Shown piece by piece: positions 1-11,123 of a stretch of 64,000 bases of DNA (within the stretch, counting starts at the first letter, position 1; every line of letters starts with the position of its first letter). Source of the stretch: Nageia nagi (Eukaryota > Pinophyta); contig JBITNC010000002.1 in assembly GCA_050084985.1 (NCBI GenBank), positions 34,906,001-34,970,000 of the forward strand, in the 5' to 3' direction. Position numbers and translations under genes: made by a program. The notes beneath the pieces were generated by a model, which did not search any database, was not told the DNA's origin, and worked only from the letters and a program-made list of their open reading frames with translations.

Positions 1-780
1 GAGGCAATCTTTAGCACCATCATTTAAGGCACCTTAACCACAAGAGTATTCAAGTCATAAAAGACCAAGAACTTATGGAAGGTTTGCCTTCAATTTCTCC
101 TTCAGTTGGTCTATGCAAGAAGTGCATTCTTGGTAAGATGCATAGATAAAATTTAAAAAAAAAATAAGGCAACAAAAGCATCTCAACTTCTTCAACTTGT
201 GCATTGAGATTTGATGGATCCATTTCAGACTAAGTCACTCGGAGGAGCATCTTATGTCTTGACCTTCATTAATGACCTTAATAGGATGACCTTTGGGTAT
301 CTACTTGAGTAGAAAGATCAAACCTTTGAGAGTTTTAAGGTTTTTAAGGCCATTATTGAGAATCAAACTAACCTTAAAATCAAGATGTTGAGATCAAATA
401 ATGGAGGAGAATATAACAACAATGAGTTCAATAACTATTATGCTAAGTATGGAATCAAGAGGTAGTTTATGATTCCTTACACTCCTTAGTAGAATAATGT
501 TATCAAAAGAAAAAATAGAATAATTATGGATATGGCTAGATGCATGTTGGGTAATCTTCCTAAATTCTTATGGGATGAAGCTATGAGCACTACTATTTAC
601 ATCTTAAATAAGTGTCCCATAAAATATGTTTAGAGTAAAACTCCTTTTGAGGCTTGGTCAAAAGAAAACCTAACATTTCACACCTTAAGGTGTTTGGATG
701 TGAAGCATTCTCCTACATTATTTCTGAGAAAAGGAAAAAGTTAGACAAAAGAGCTAAAAAATGCATCTTTGTGGGTTATG
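1..780 (+). pseudogene. Copia pre-integrase and integrase remnant (element 1)
   Basis: The window opens in the GAG pre-integrase zinc-binding region: histidines near base 15-50, then a C-x2-C pair in GLCKKCILGKMHR (about 110-148). The integrase core follows from about 235: SLGGASYVLTFINDLNRMTFGY, then SNNGGEYNNNEF around 395-430, and later RCMLGNLPKFLWDEA. The catalytic Asp of the usual SDNGGE box is Asn here. The usual YTPQQN box reads YTP-stop-stop-N at 487-492, as if two CAG codons became TAG. Further stops and shifts after 600 make this a pseudogene. Confidence 0.9.
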
Positions 781-1074
781 ATAGTTAGCATAAAGGCTAC
801 AAGCTCTACTCTCCATCCTACAAAGCCATTTTTATTTCAAGAGATGTAAAGTTCAATGAACTTCCTGAAGAATATACTTCTAATGAGGATTTTGATGATC
901 CAAAGGACCTTTCATTTACTCTTAGCTGGTTGGATATTAATATAAATAAGTCATCTCATGAATAAAATTCTCCAACACAAAGGGTAACAAGGAGCATGAC
1001 CTTGAACAAATCCTTAATTACCAAGATTGACAACAAGCATGAGCCCTCAACCTTCAAATAAGTTTTTAAGCATG

Positions 1075-2000
1075 AGTGTTGGATGGAAGCTATGAAAGTG
1101 GAGTATGAAGTGCTTATGAAAAATAAAACTTAGAACTTAGTTCTTTATCCCAATGAAAAGAATGTGAATTGCAATAAGTGCATCTACAAAGTCAAGTTCA
1201 ATTTAATTGAAGATATTGAGAAATACAAGGCAAGGTTAATAGCTAAAGGTTTTGCTCAAAAATACAATGTATATTATAAGGAAACCTTTGCTCTTGCAAT
1301 AAAGATACCTATTATGAGAGTTATCATTGCTCTTTCTATAGCTCAAGGATGAAAAGTTTTTCAACTTGATGTTAAGAGTGCATTTCTCAATGGTGACTTA
1401 GATGTGAAAATCTTCAAGAATCAACTAGAAGGGTTTATTGTGGAAGGTAAAGAGTCTTTTATATGCAAGCTAAACAAGTCATTATATGGACTTAAAGAAG
1501 CACCATGAGCCTAGTACAAGAAGATTTTAGGGTACTTTGCAAACATTGGTTTTTCTAAGTTTTTTTTTAACTGTGATCTATATGTGCTCAATCAAAGGAA
1601 AGATGTGGTCTTGATTCTCCTTTATGTGGATGATATTCTAATAACTAGAAATAATGACAAAATCATTCAAGAGTGCATATCCAAATTTAAAAAAACATTT
1701 GAAATGATTGATCTTGATCTTTTGCACTACTATCTTGAAATGCAAGTGTATCAATATAAGGATTGTACTTATCTCAATCAATCTAAGTATATATCAAACA
1801 TCTTACAAAAATTTGGAATGGAGGAGTGCAGATATGCTGTGATCCTAGTTTCTCCTAGAATTACTATTTCTCTGAGTTCCAACTCTTAGTTAGCTGATGC
1901 TACTGCTTATAAGCAATTAATTAGTAGTCTTTTGTATTTGACTATATCCAGACTAGATATTACCTTTGTAGTGAATCAGATGGCACGATTCATGTAGAAA
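1075..2000 (+). pseudogene. Copia reverse transcriptase remnant (element 1)
   Basis: The RVT_2 domain is recognisable in pieces. ECWMEAMKVEYEVLMKNKT is followed by KYKARLIAKGFAQKYNVYYKETFA (1210-1290), then FQLDVKSAFLNGDLDVKI (1360-1410) and KLNKSLYGLKEAP (1468-1506). The catalytic box LLYVDDILI is intact at about 1618-1644. SKYISNILQKFGMEEC follows, and then the SNS-stop-LADAT site at about 1875-1900. Stops interrupt it before FQLDVK, after EAP and after SNS. The active-site YVDD survives but no continuous enzyme can be made. Confidence 0.92.
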
Positions 2001-2004
2001 ACTT

Positions 2005-2590
2005 ATGTTGATCACCTCAAATTTTGTTAAGCAAATCTTAAGATATGTTGCATGGACTAAAGATCTTACTCTCAAGTATTCTAAGTTGCCCTCATTTGTT
2101 CTCTCTGGATTCTCAAATTTTGACTATGGAGGAGATAAAGATGATAGGAAATCAACCTTTGTGTATGTGTTTAGCATTGGTTCAAGTGATATCTCTTAGG
2201 CTTCCAAGAAGTAATCTACTTTTTTTTTTTCCACCATAGAAGTTGAATACCATGCCATGTTTGTTGTAGCATAAGAAGCCATTTGGCTAAAGCATATTTT
2301 GAAAGAAATTAGGTATGAACGAGGTGGATCATCTTTTATTTCTTTAGATAATTAGTCAACTATTTCTTTAGATAAGAATCTTGTGTTCCATCAAAGAATG
2401 AAACATGTGAAAATCCATGTCCATTTTATTAAGGAGAAGGTTCTTGATGGTATCATACACATGGAGTATTGTCCATCCACCTTGAACTTCATTGATTTGT
2501 TCACCAAGCCCCTCTTGAAAGCACAGTTCTATAAGCTTAAGAATGCTATTGGGTTGGTGAAGTTTCCTTCAAGGGGGAGTGAAGTTTGAA
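2005..2590 (+). pseudogene. Copia RNase H remnant (element 1)
   Basis: C-terminal RNase H of the copia polyprotein, in several frames: a tract like VKQILRYVAWTKDLTLKYSK, the GFSNFDYGGDKDDRKST segment (normally a D-x2-W/Y-A-GD substrate box), an EVEYHAM-like tract near 2240-2265, and a final tract with STLNFIDLFTKPL and KLKNAIGLVKFPSRGS at 2480-2589. The last segment ends at a TGA at 2587-2589, followed by non-coding sequence. Frameshifts near 2030 and 2200 break the domain. Confidence 0.87.
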
Positions 2591-2724
2591 TTGTTATGTT
2601 TAATTCATATTTATGATGATAACTTCATCCTTAGAAGGATTTTATGATGTATAATGTTGATTTTGTTGTACACGTTCATGGTAAGTTCTCTTTACATAAG
2701 GAACTTATTGTACAAATTGGCCAA

Positions 2725-2940
2725 TATAGCACTATTCAATTATCCATGTGTAATGAACTCTTATCTATCTCTTGGCACTATTTAGTTATCCATATGTGAG
2801 GAATTTGTATGTGCATGCTCTATTTTAGTCAATCTAGCACTATTTAGTTATCCATGTATGAGAAAATCTTATGTGTCTTTTAGCACTATTTAGTTATCCA
2901 TATGTGAGGAACTCATATATGCATAGTCTATTTTGTAATG
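2725..2940 (+). repeat. Tandem repeat array downstream of pol (element 1)
   Basis: Four copies of a motif built on CACTATTTAGTTATCCAT plus ATGTGAGGAACTC, starting near 2729, 2775, 2837 and 2883. Spacings alternate between about 45 and 62 bp. The same array lies between pol and the 3' LTR in the other family A copies and in degraded form in element B, so it belongs to the element. Confidence 0.85.
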
Positions 2941-3394
2941 ATAATCAACACATATTTTATATACAGTAGGTGACTATAAGTTTTTTGGCATGGCATCTTC
3001 ATGATGACTTATAGTGCACCATTGATCAGTTCATGATAGCATTTGTGTGATTCATCTATCCTTGATGAGATGAATATGTTGCATCTAACTAATCTTGTTA
3101 TTTGAGCTACTTATGACTTGTAGGTTTCTTTCAGATTACAAGTTAGTTACCTCAGGTATGCATGTTTTTGGAGACTCTTCATGACTTCCAATTGGATGAC
3201 TACTTCATGTACATTGAAATTGGTTGTGGTTAATGATTATATTTGGTAAAGTAGTGAGTCTCAAACTAGATCTTTCTTAATTCACAAATATGTAAAAGTT
3301 CTTATCTCTATTGTATTTGTTTAGAGGAGAACTCTCTTACTTTTTCTTCTTCTTCTCTCTTACTCGCTCTATCCCAATATTGCATCAAGGGGAG

Positions 3395-3888
3395 TGTTGA
3401 AATGTATAATACATTATTGTAAAGGTTTGTATTAAATCTTCTATGTAAGTTCACTAATTCTTAAGGGTATCATTTGATACCTTAAGTATTTAAGTGAATA
3501 TGATAATGTAACTTATCCTACACTCCATGTCATGAGCATGCCTTTTGGGTAAAAGGATATGCATGTCATGCTTTTTTACATTGGATAAAATGGTGATCTA
3601 AAGATGGATTTTGGCCTATAAATAGAAGGCTCTCTCTTTGTGATTACACACCAATTATGGAGTAAAGTTATGCTATATGATAGTGTTCAAGAGATAATAT
3701 TAGAAGGATTGTAAGAGAGTTGTATTTGTGATTAAAGTAAAGAACTAGTTAGTGGATGTACTCCTAGTTGGAGGAACCACTTACATCTTATGTTATCTTT
3801 ATGAGATTGCTTTGTAAGTTTGTTATTTGTAAGCTTTTATGTGATCTTGGGAGTTTAGAATTATTCATGTTATAGTTCTATTCTTTTA
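3395..3888 (+). repeat. Family A LTR shared by elements 1 and 2
   Basis: Starts TGTTGAAATG directly after the purine tract AAGGGGAG and aligns along its length with the LTRs at 9218, 10612, 12629, 13482 and 21772. It contains the LTR dyad (3460-3486) and a TATA box CCTATAAATAG near 3615-3625. The right end is set by alignment and has lost its CA. No PBS follows; the next sequence matches internal leader of the full-length copy. Confidence 0.85.
3615..3625 (+). promoter_or_regulatory. LTR TATA box
   Basis: CCTATAAATAG about 220 bp into the LTR, followed by AAGGCTCTCTCTTTGTG. The same box occurs at 9431-9441, 10831-10841, 12817-12827 and, on the - strand, near 13751-13760. In the LTR at 21772 it has been altered. 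Confidence 0.6.
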
Positions 3889-4560
3889 AGAATAAGACAT
3901 ATTAGATTCTTTATTCTGATGATCCAAATGGTAAAAAGTTTGTACTTATTAATTTTTTTTAAGTCTTCTACTAGTCTAGACATAACTTCATATAGGTGGA
4001 CATGCATGTGTGTAGTGATACCACATGTTCACATATCCATTAAGAGACTATTTTGATAACCTAAGAGGAAAACTTGAAACCTAATCAAGATAATAATTTA
4101 ACCAATCCAATATACATTACAACCTTAAAATATTATTAGTAATCCTCCTTATGAGAGTATATTACTGACTAAGGTGAACTGATTGAGGATTTTTAGGACC
4201 TAGGCTCCATCTTCTAGGCATCTAGGTGAAGGCCTAATTTTAGATAAGAAAATAAGCTTCAAATTTATTTCTCTCTATAATTATGGTACTTAGTTATGAT
4301 AAAATGTTGGATATATGGTATTTATTATGTATTATATTATAAATATTTGCACATGTGAATTTTATTAAACAAGTTAAGCTTATCCTTTTGATTATCCTTA
4401 ATCAAAATTTATCATGATTAATTTGAACAAATCTAAACATGTATAAATGGTTAAACTCAATATGTAAATTTGATTTATTTGGTTCACAAATTTTACATGC
4501 TTACATTGGTTAACATTTTCACCTTTCTATGTAGCAAATGGGACACACCTTCTTACCCAA
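3889..4560 (+). other. Copia leader segment of element 2
   Basis: Non-coding. From about 3918 to 4260 it aligns with the reverse complement of 18940-19265; both share the tracts GATACCACAT and CTCCTTATGAGAGTATATT. From 4260 to 4560 it is AT-rich with no signal that I recognise. Confidence 0.6.
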
Positions 4561-4564
4561 GCAT

Positions 4565-5470
4565 ATTATTAATGGTTCCAACTATGGTATTTGAGAACCT
4601 CATATGGAAGTTGAATTGTAGGTAAGGAAACTATGGTATACAATTAATGAGAACCTAGTAACTCCTACAAATATGAAGATACTTGAGGCTTACAATGCAA
4701 ATAATGAGTTGGCAACCTTTATGATTTTTTGTGCAATGTTAGACAAAGTGTTTCTTATGATATCTTCATTAACCTCTACAAAGGAAGCGTAGGATAGGCT
4801 CAAGAAAATTTACCTAGGGTCCAAATTTTTAAGAAGGTTCACCATTCTCCAAAAGTTACTTCAATATCATCAACAGGAAGATAAAAATATTTCCATATAT
4901 TTGAATAAGATCATTGAACTTAGGACCCCATGTGTTGGTTATAGATGCAATTGGATCAATGATTAGTTCATGATTTTCATCATTCTTCAAATCTTTTCTT
5001 CAAATTTTAGTAACTTTGTGACAGTTATTGAGACTAGACTTAATGATGAAGAAGAAGTCTTCTCTCTCAAGAACCTTTCAAGGATCCTTCTGAAGCATGA
5101 AAAAAATCTTAACAAAAAAGTGTTGATCTCTTCTCCAAAGGATAATAGCATTGCTCTAGGAGAAACCAAAACTCCTTTCAAGAAGAAGTTTAAGCATAAA
5201 AAAAAGTCTTTTCATGCTACCTCTAAGAAGTTTGAGAAGAAGGGAAATAATGATAACTATAAGCAAAAAGATGGAAAAGGCAAGGCAAACAAACCAAATC
5301 CTAAGGTAAAATTGGATAGAAATCATAAGTTTTATGGTGGCTATAGTTACAAAGAATTTGATTGCTACAAAATGAAAAGAAAATAAAAGAACAAGGGAAA
5401 TGAAAATGTGAAGAACTTCAAAGGGAACAAGAATATTAAAGTTGATGTTATTTTTGCTCTTTACTTTATG
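4565..5470 (+). pseudogene. Copia gag remnant with basic tail and decayed zinc knuckle (element 2)
   Basis: Capsid-like nucleocapsid polyprotein start. Weak similarity from GGTTCCAACTATGG (4572) marks the gag N-terminus. A clear open segment at 4970-5386 reads FSLKNLSRILLKHEKNLNKK, then a lysine-rich stretch, then KFYGGYSYKEFDCYKMK, which is the CCHC zinc knuckle with its first Cys and its His lost. The homologous - strand segment near 17840-18234 supports the assignment. RNA binding would have been the role. Confidence 0.8.
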
Positions 5471-5474
5471 TCTC

Positions 5475-5770
5475 ACACTTTCTCAATTGATTAGGTTATT
5501 GAATTTGAATGCACTAATAACTTATGCTTTGAAAAGGATAAGTTTGAAAATTTTCATAAGTATAGGAAGGGTGTAGTTGTGATCTACATGATAATTCAAT
5601 CCTTAAAGTACAAGGTATTAGGAGTGTGTTGATTCATAAAAAGGTTCTTGAAAATGTGTTCTATGTTCCTAATCTTTGTATGAAACTTATTTACATAATT
5701 TAAGTTGCAAGAAAAGAATACTCATATGAGTTTAACTCACACTCTTGATGCATTAATAAGAGACTTACCA
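5475..5770 (+). pseudogene. Copia aspartic protease remnant (element 2)
   Basis: Short region after gag reading VIEFECTNNLCFEKDKF, then NVFYVPNLCMKL. The tract fits the copia protease N-terminus (normally a DSGC-T-x-H box). The catalytic Asp-Ser-Gly has become Glu-Phe-Glu here, so it is catalytically lost. The full-length copy at 13482-22271 keeps the intact DSGCTNHLCF box at the equivalent place. Confidence 0.7.
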
Positions 5771-5772
5771 CT

Positions 5773-6520
5773 TTGATGAAAGGATCAGTGAAAGATGATC
5801 TCTACATTATGGATCAAGTTCCAACAAATATGTGTCTTGCTATGAATGTTTCCTCTAAGAGAAATCTTTGGCACCAACATCTAGCGAACTTTAACTATAA
5901 AAGTATTCAATTCATAAAAGACCAAGAATTTATGAAAGGTTTGGCTTTGATTTCATCCATAATTGGTCTGTGTCAGAAGTGCATCCTAGACAAGATGAAT
6001 AGACAAAGGTTTGAAAAAAATAAAGCAACAAGGGCAAGCCAACCTTTTCAACTTGTGCATTCAAATTTGATGGTTCTATTTCAAACTACATCACTTGGAG
6101 GAGTATCTTATATCTTGACCTTAAATTATGATTTCAATAGGAGAATATTTGGTTATTTGCTTGAGCACAAAGATCAAACCTTTGATAGGTTCAAGGATTT
6201 CAAGGCCTTAGTTGAAAATCAAACTGACCTTAAAATTTAGATGTTGAGATCTGATAATGGGGGAGAGTATAATAACAATAAATTTAATGCACATTATGAT
6301 AAGTATAGGATCAAGAGGCAAATTTTACACTCCTTAATAAAATGATGCTATCAAAAGGAAAAACATGATAATTATGGAGATGGCTAAATGCATGTTGGAA
6401 AATCTTCTTGGTTTCTTATGAGGTGAATTTATGAGTATTGTAATTTACACCTTGAATATGTTTTTTCATAAAATTAATTGAGATTAAAATACCTTTTAAG
6501 GTATGAATAGGAAATAAACC
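5773..6520 (+). pseudogene. Copia pre-integrase and integrase remnant (element 2)
   Basis: An open segment at 5773-6240 contains NLWHQHLANFNYKSIQFIK and GLCQKCILDKMNRQRF (the HHCC zinc region), then LGGVSYILTLNYDFNRRIFGY of the integrase core. After a stop, LRSDNGGEYNNNKF (6245-6290) keeps the catalytic Asp. The next box is YTP-stop-stop-ND (6335-6340), the same two glutamine codons lost as in element 1. A frameshift near 6315 and more stops follow. Confidence 0.88.
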
Positions 6521-6899
6521 TAACATTTTTCACCTTAAGTTATTTGGTTGTGAAGTATTCTTCTACACTATTTTTGATTAAAGGAAAAAGTTAGACAAAA
6601 GAGCTAAAAAATCCATCTTTGTGGGTTATGATAGTTAACATAGAGGCTAAAAGTTCTACTCTCCATCCTACAGAGTAATGTTCATCTCAAGGGATGTAAA
6701 GTTTGATAAAATTCATAAAGATTTTGCTTCCAATGAGGGTTTTGATGATCTATATGACTCTTCAATTGCACCTATCTAGTTGGACATCAATGTAGAAAAA
6801 TCACCTCAAGAGCAAAATTCTCCAACTCAAAGGATAATAAGAAGTATGACCTAGAATAAATCTTTATTTTTCAAAATTGATAACAAAATTATCTTTCAT

Positions 6900-7760
6900 C
6901 ATTCAAGGAAGCTTCAAAGCATAAGTGCTAGATGGAAGCCATGAAAGTGGAGTATGAGGCACTTATTGAAAATAAAACTTAGGACTTGGTTCTTTATCCT
7001 AATGAGAGAAATGTGCTTGGAAATAAGTGAATCTATAAGGTCAAGTGAATTTTAGTTGAGGATACTGAGAAATAAAAGGTAAGGTTAGTGACCAAAGGTT
7101 TTGCTCAAAAATATGAAGTTGATTATGAGAAAACTTTTGCTCCTATGAAAAAGATGCCCACTGTCAGGATAATCCTTTCTCTTTCAGCAACTCAGGGATG
7201 GAAAGTTTTTCAACTTAACATTAAGAGTACTTTTCTCAATGGTGAATTAGATGTGAAAATCTACATGTATCAATCATAAGGATTTTTTGTGGAAGGCAAA
7301 GAGTCATTTTTATGCAAGCTAAAGAAGTCATTGTATGGACTTAAGAAAGCAACTAGAGTTTGGTACAAGAAGATTTTAGGTTGCTTTATAGATATTGAAT
7401 TCTCCAAATGCTTCTCTAACTTTGATCTATATGTGCTCAATTAGGGATAATATTTTATCTTAATTCTCCTTTACATGGATGATCTTTTGATCACTAGGAA
7501 TAATGATAAAATCATCTAAGAGTGCATATCCAAACTTAAGGTAACATTTGAAATAATTGACCTTGGTATCTTGCACTACTACCTTGGAAATGAAGTGTAT
7601 AAATAAAAGGATTATACTTATGTTAGTCAATACAAGTATATATAAGACATCTTACAAAATTTTAGAATGGAGGAGTGCAAATTTGCTATGATCCTAGCCT
7701 CTCCTAGAATCACTTTGTCTCTTAGCTCCAACTCTCAATTAGCAAATGCTACAACTTATA
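6900..7760 (+). pseudogene. Copia reverse transcriptase remnant (element 2)
   Basis: RVT_2 segments: CWMEAMKVEYEALIENKT near 6930, then VTKGFAQKYEVDYEKTFAPMKK (7088-7150), FQLNIKSTFLNGELDVKIYM (7208-7265), KLKKSLYGLKKATRVWYKK and LLYMDDLLITRNN (about 7470-7500). The catalytic YVDD has become YMDD, which is tolerated in retroviral RTs, but stops and shifts break the frame. Confidence 0.88.
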
Positions 7761-7789
7761 GGTAGTTAATTGGCAGTCTTCTTTATTTG

Positions 7790-8420
7790 AATATTTTCAA
7801 GACAAATATTACCTTTGCAATGAATCTAATGGCACAGTTCATGTAGAAGTCATATGTTGAACACCTTAATGTTATTAAGCAAATCTTGAGGTATGTTACA
7901 AGAACGAAAGATCTTACTCTCAAGTATTCCAAGTTTTTCTCATTTGTTCTCTTAGGGTTCTCAAATTTTGACTATGGGGGAGATAAAGATGATAAAAAAT
8001 TAACCTCTATGTATGTGTTTAACATTAGTTCATGTGCTATTTTCTTAAGCTTCCAAGAAGCATCCTATTATTTTTCTTTCTACTATAGAAGTCGAATACC
8101 AATCCATGTCTATTGTGTCCTAAGAAACTATTTAGTTTAGGCATATTTTGAAAGAAATTGGGTATGAGCAAGCTCATGTATCTCATATTTATCCAAATAA
8201 TCAGTCAGATATTTCTTTGGCTAAGAATATTATTTTCCATTAGAGAACAAAACATGTGTAAATCCAACCCCATTTCATCAAAGAGAAGGTCTTGGATGGT
8301 ATTATACACTTGCAGTATTATCCATCGACCCTAAAATTTGTTGATTTATTCATTAAGTCCCTTCTTGAATATTGGGTCAATAAGCTTAGGGATTCTATCT
8401 AGTTAATGAAGTTTGAATTC
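7790..8420 (+). pseudogene. Copia RNase H remnant (element 2)
   Basis: C-terminal RNase H in fragments: MRYVTRTKDLTLKYSKF and GFSNFDYGGDKDDKKLTS at 7886-8010, EVEYQSMSIVS-like sequence near 8090-8120, and an HFIKEKVLDGIIH-like tract near 8272-8310. A shift near 8040 and several stops break it. Non-coding sequence follows from about 8420. Confidence 0.82.
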
Positions 8421-8559
8421 TTATGTTGAATTCATGTTTATGATGAGAACTTCACCCCTAGGAGGATTAGTTGTATAGTGTTGATTTATGTGTGTACCTT
8501 TTTTGGTTAGTTCTCCTTATGTAATGAACTATTTGTACACCTTAAGCATATAATAGACC

Positions 8560-8720
8560 ATTGTTATCACTATTTATTTATCTATGTGAGAGGAACTCGT
8601 ATATATGTATGATGGATCTTTATTGCACTATTCAGTTATCCATATGTGAGGAACTTGTATGTGTTTTTTGGCACTATTTAGTTATCCATGTGTAAGGAAA
8701 TCATATGTGCATTTTATCAT
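8560..8720 (+). repeat. Tandem repeat array downstream of pol (element 2)
   Basis: Degraded copies of the TAGTTATCCAT...TGAGGAACT unit at about 8567, 8626 and 8668, in the same position between RNase H and LTR as in element 1. Confidence 0.75.
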
Positions 8721-9217
8721 GTTCTCTTCGCGATGATAATAAAAGAATGTTTTGTATAGAATAGATGAATATGAGTATTATATTTGCATCTTTGTGATGA
8801 ATTATAGTCCACCTTTGATTAGTTTATGGATGGCATTACTTGATTCATTTATCCTTGTTGATTGAATGTGTACATAATGCATCTAACTGATCTTATTTTT
8901 TGAGTTGCATATAGCTTGCAAGTTTCTTATTGATATTGCATGTTATTTACCTCAAGTATGAAGGCTCATAGAGTCTCATCATATCAAATTTTGATTGGAT
9001 GAATACTTTATATACATTGAAACCAATTTCAATTAATGATTGTATTGTAAACCATTTGTTAGAATTGGAAAGTAGTGAATCTCAAACTAAGATCTTGCTT
9101 ACTTAACAAATATGTAAAAATTTGCATGTTCAATTATATTTGTATGGAGGAGAACTTTCTTACTCTCTCTTTCTTTTTTCTTCTTCATTCTATCCCAATA
9201 TTGCATTAAAGGGGGAG

Positions 9218-9715
9218 TGTTGGAATGCATAATACATTATTTTAAAATTTTGTATGGTTCTTCTTGTAAATTTACTAATGCTTAAAGGTATCTCTAGACA
9301 CCTTAATTATTTAAGTGAATATGATAATTTAACTTATCCTACACTTCTTCTTATGGCCCTTGGGTAAAAGAGTGAAGCATGTCATATCTTTGTACAATGG
9401 TTAAAAAGGTGATCCAAGAGAAGATTTTGGCTTATAAATAGGAGGCCATCTCCTTATGATCACTCACTAAAAGTTAAAGTAAAGTTATGCTATAGGATTA
9501 GTTTTAGGAGAGGAAGAAAGAGATCTTGTAACAAAGTTATCTTTGTGAATGAGAAAGATCTTAGTTAGTGGATGTACTCCTATCTTGAAGGAACTATTTA
9601 TATATTGTATCAATTTGTGATATTGTTTATATATGCTTTGAGTATTGATGTTTGAGTGAGATTTCAACTAATCTTGGTAGATTATGATTGTGTTCTTTAA
9701 GGCTTAAATTCTTCA
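9218..9715 (+). repeat. Family A LTR, 3' LTR of element 2
   Basis: Begins TGTTGGAATG right after AAAGGGGGAG (purine tract) and ends TTCTTCA at 9715, 498 bp. TATA box CTTATAAATAG at 9431-9441. The dyad around 9278-9308 is badly eroded. The next base begins LINE sequence, so CTTGT (9716-9720) is the expected target duplication; its partner would lie outside the window. Confidence 0.85.
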
Positions 9716-10611
9716 CTTGTATCCATGTTGTTATTCATATTTGTCTCTAGTATGATTCTTTTTTGTCCAAATCCTCTTCCTCTTGTACTTGAGCAATTTC
9801 TTGGTGGAGTAACTTTTCAATGATAGTGTCTTTGTGAATATTATCTAATACTTCTTGCATACGCCTTGTGATATTTTCTCTTTACTACTAAAAATTTGAT
9901 CATTGTCTTTGATTACAACTATTTAATTTTCTTTTTCACATATTTTAACTTGTAATAAAAATGGTAGTGTGTAGTCCCATATAGTGATTTCCCTTGTTGC
10001 CACCATTATTTCATTAGTTTTAGTAGGTCCTTATTTTGAAGCTTGAAATTGTCAAATATGAGAGGTAGGTTACTAGGAGAGGATCCTTTTTTTATGAGAA
10101 TACATATAGGAAAATTATCTAAATCTAATTGATTAAGTATTTGGGATTGACAATGCCAATAAGTAAGGACTTCTTCAGCTACAAAGAATTTATCTAGTTT
10201 AGATTTTTATTGTTTGATATTCTTTTCTTTTCTTGGTCAAAATGTTATTACATCCCAAAGGGGATATATCAATAAATTTTAGGTACTCTATTTGAACCAT
10301 CAAGAGCTTATCATTTTTATTTAGTTGGTCCAACCCTCTTTGTTGATCATACTCCATCATTTTGGCATTTAGGTCCCCACCTATTATCCAGAGGTCTTCA
10401 TGGTAGGTCTCCCTTATTTTAAAAATTGCCTTCCATTAATTTTTCTAATCTTGTACATCTATCATTCCATAAAAAATTATTATCAACCATATTATTCATG
10501 TTTCCCTCTCTCTTAGTTTTTTCATAAGAACTCCTTTGGATGAAACTGATTCCACTACTTAGAATAAGTTTCTATTCCAAAGGGTGACTAATCATCATAA
10601 GAAGCCTAAGC
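9716..10611 (-). pseudogene. LINE endonuclease fragment (left piece of split LINE)
   Basis: Read on -, this encodes the middle of an L1-type apurinic endonuclease. The key tract is DLWIIGGDLNAKMMEYDQQ (around 10340-10400), matching the IGGDFNA box with Phe changed to Leu, followed by DQLNKNDKL. The rest is frameshifted. It continues the pieces at 13101-13127 and 29175 onward once the two LTR elements are removed. RT and the 3' end are not in the window. Confidence 0.75.
10607..10611. repeat. Target site duplication TAAGC, left
   Basis: TAAGC directly before the LTR starting at 10612. The identical 5 bp follow its right LTR at 13096-13100. Five-bp duplications are usual for copia. Confidence 0.9.
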
Positions 10612-11109
10612 TATTGGAATGTATAATGCATTATTGTAAAGGTTTGTATTAATCTTCTTTGTAAGTCCACTAATACTTAAGGGTATCATTTGATACCTTA
10701 AGTATTTAAGTGAATATGATAATGTAACTTCTCCTACACTCCATGTCATGAGGATGCCTCTTGGGTAAAAAGATGTGCATGTCATGCTTTTGTACATTGG
10801 ATAAAAGGGTGATTCAAAGAAGGTTTTTGGCCTATAAATAGAAGGCTCCCTCTTTGTGATTATACACTAATTTGTGGATTAAAGTAATATTATAGGATAG
10901 TGTTTAGGAGAAAAGTGTAAGATGATTGTAAGCATTCATATTTGTTAAGAAGAGAGATCTAGTTAATGGATGTACTCCTAATTGAAGGAACCACTTACAT
11001 CTTGTGTTATCTTTATGAGATTGCTTTGTGAGTTTGTTAGATGTGTATTGTGAGCTTTCATGTGATCTTAAGAGTTTAGAGTTGTTTAGTTTATAGTTCA
11101 TTTCTCTCA
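10612..11109 (+). repeat. 5' LTR of the non-autonomous element
   Basis: 498 bp from TATTGGAATG (TG changed to TA) to TTTCTCTCA. Dyad at 10673-10707, TATA box CCTATAAATAG at 10831-10841. Confidence 0.92.
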
Positions 11110-11111
11110 TT

Positions 11112-11123
11112 TGGTATCAGAGC
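11112..11123 (+). other. Primer binding site
   Basis: TGGTATCAGAGC, complementary to the 3' end of plant initiator tRNA-Met, two bases after the LTR. It marks the minus-strand start for reverse transcription. Confidence 0.9.

Larger units (their letters stand above)
1..3888 (+). mobile_element. Ty1/copia element 1 (family A), 5' part outside window
   Basis: Remains of a copia LTR retrotransposon read on +. The order is pre-integrase zinc region, integrase, reverse transcriptase, RNase H, a repeat-rich non-coding stretch, a purine tract (AAGGGGAG just before 3395) and an LTR. This integrase-before-RT order defines copia. All reading frames are broken by stops and shifts. Gag, protease and the 5' LTR would lie left of base 1. 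The LTR at 3395 is shared with element 2. Confidence 0.93.
3395..9715 (+). mobile_element. Ty1/copia element 2 (family A), leader deleted
   Basis: Second copia unit on +, bounded by the LTRs at 3395-3888 and 9218-9715. Its internal part has leader, gag, protease remnant, pre-integrase, integrase, RT, RNase H, repeat array, purine tract and 3' LTR in the usual order. The start of the internal region matches the reverse complement of about 18720-19265 in the full-length copy, so about 2.5 kb including the PBS is absent. All frames are broken. Confidence 0.88.
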
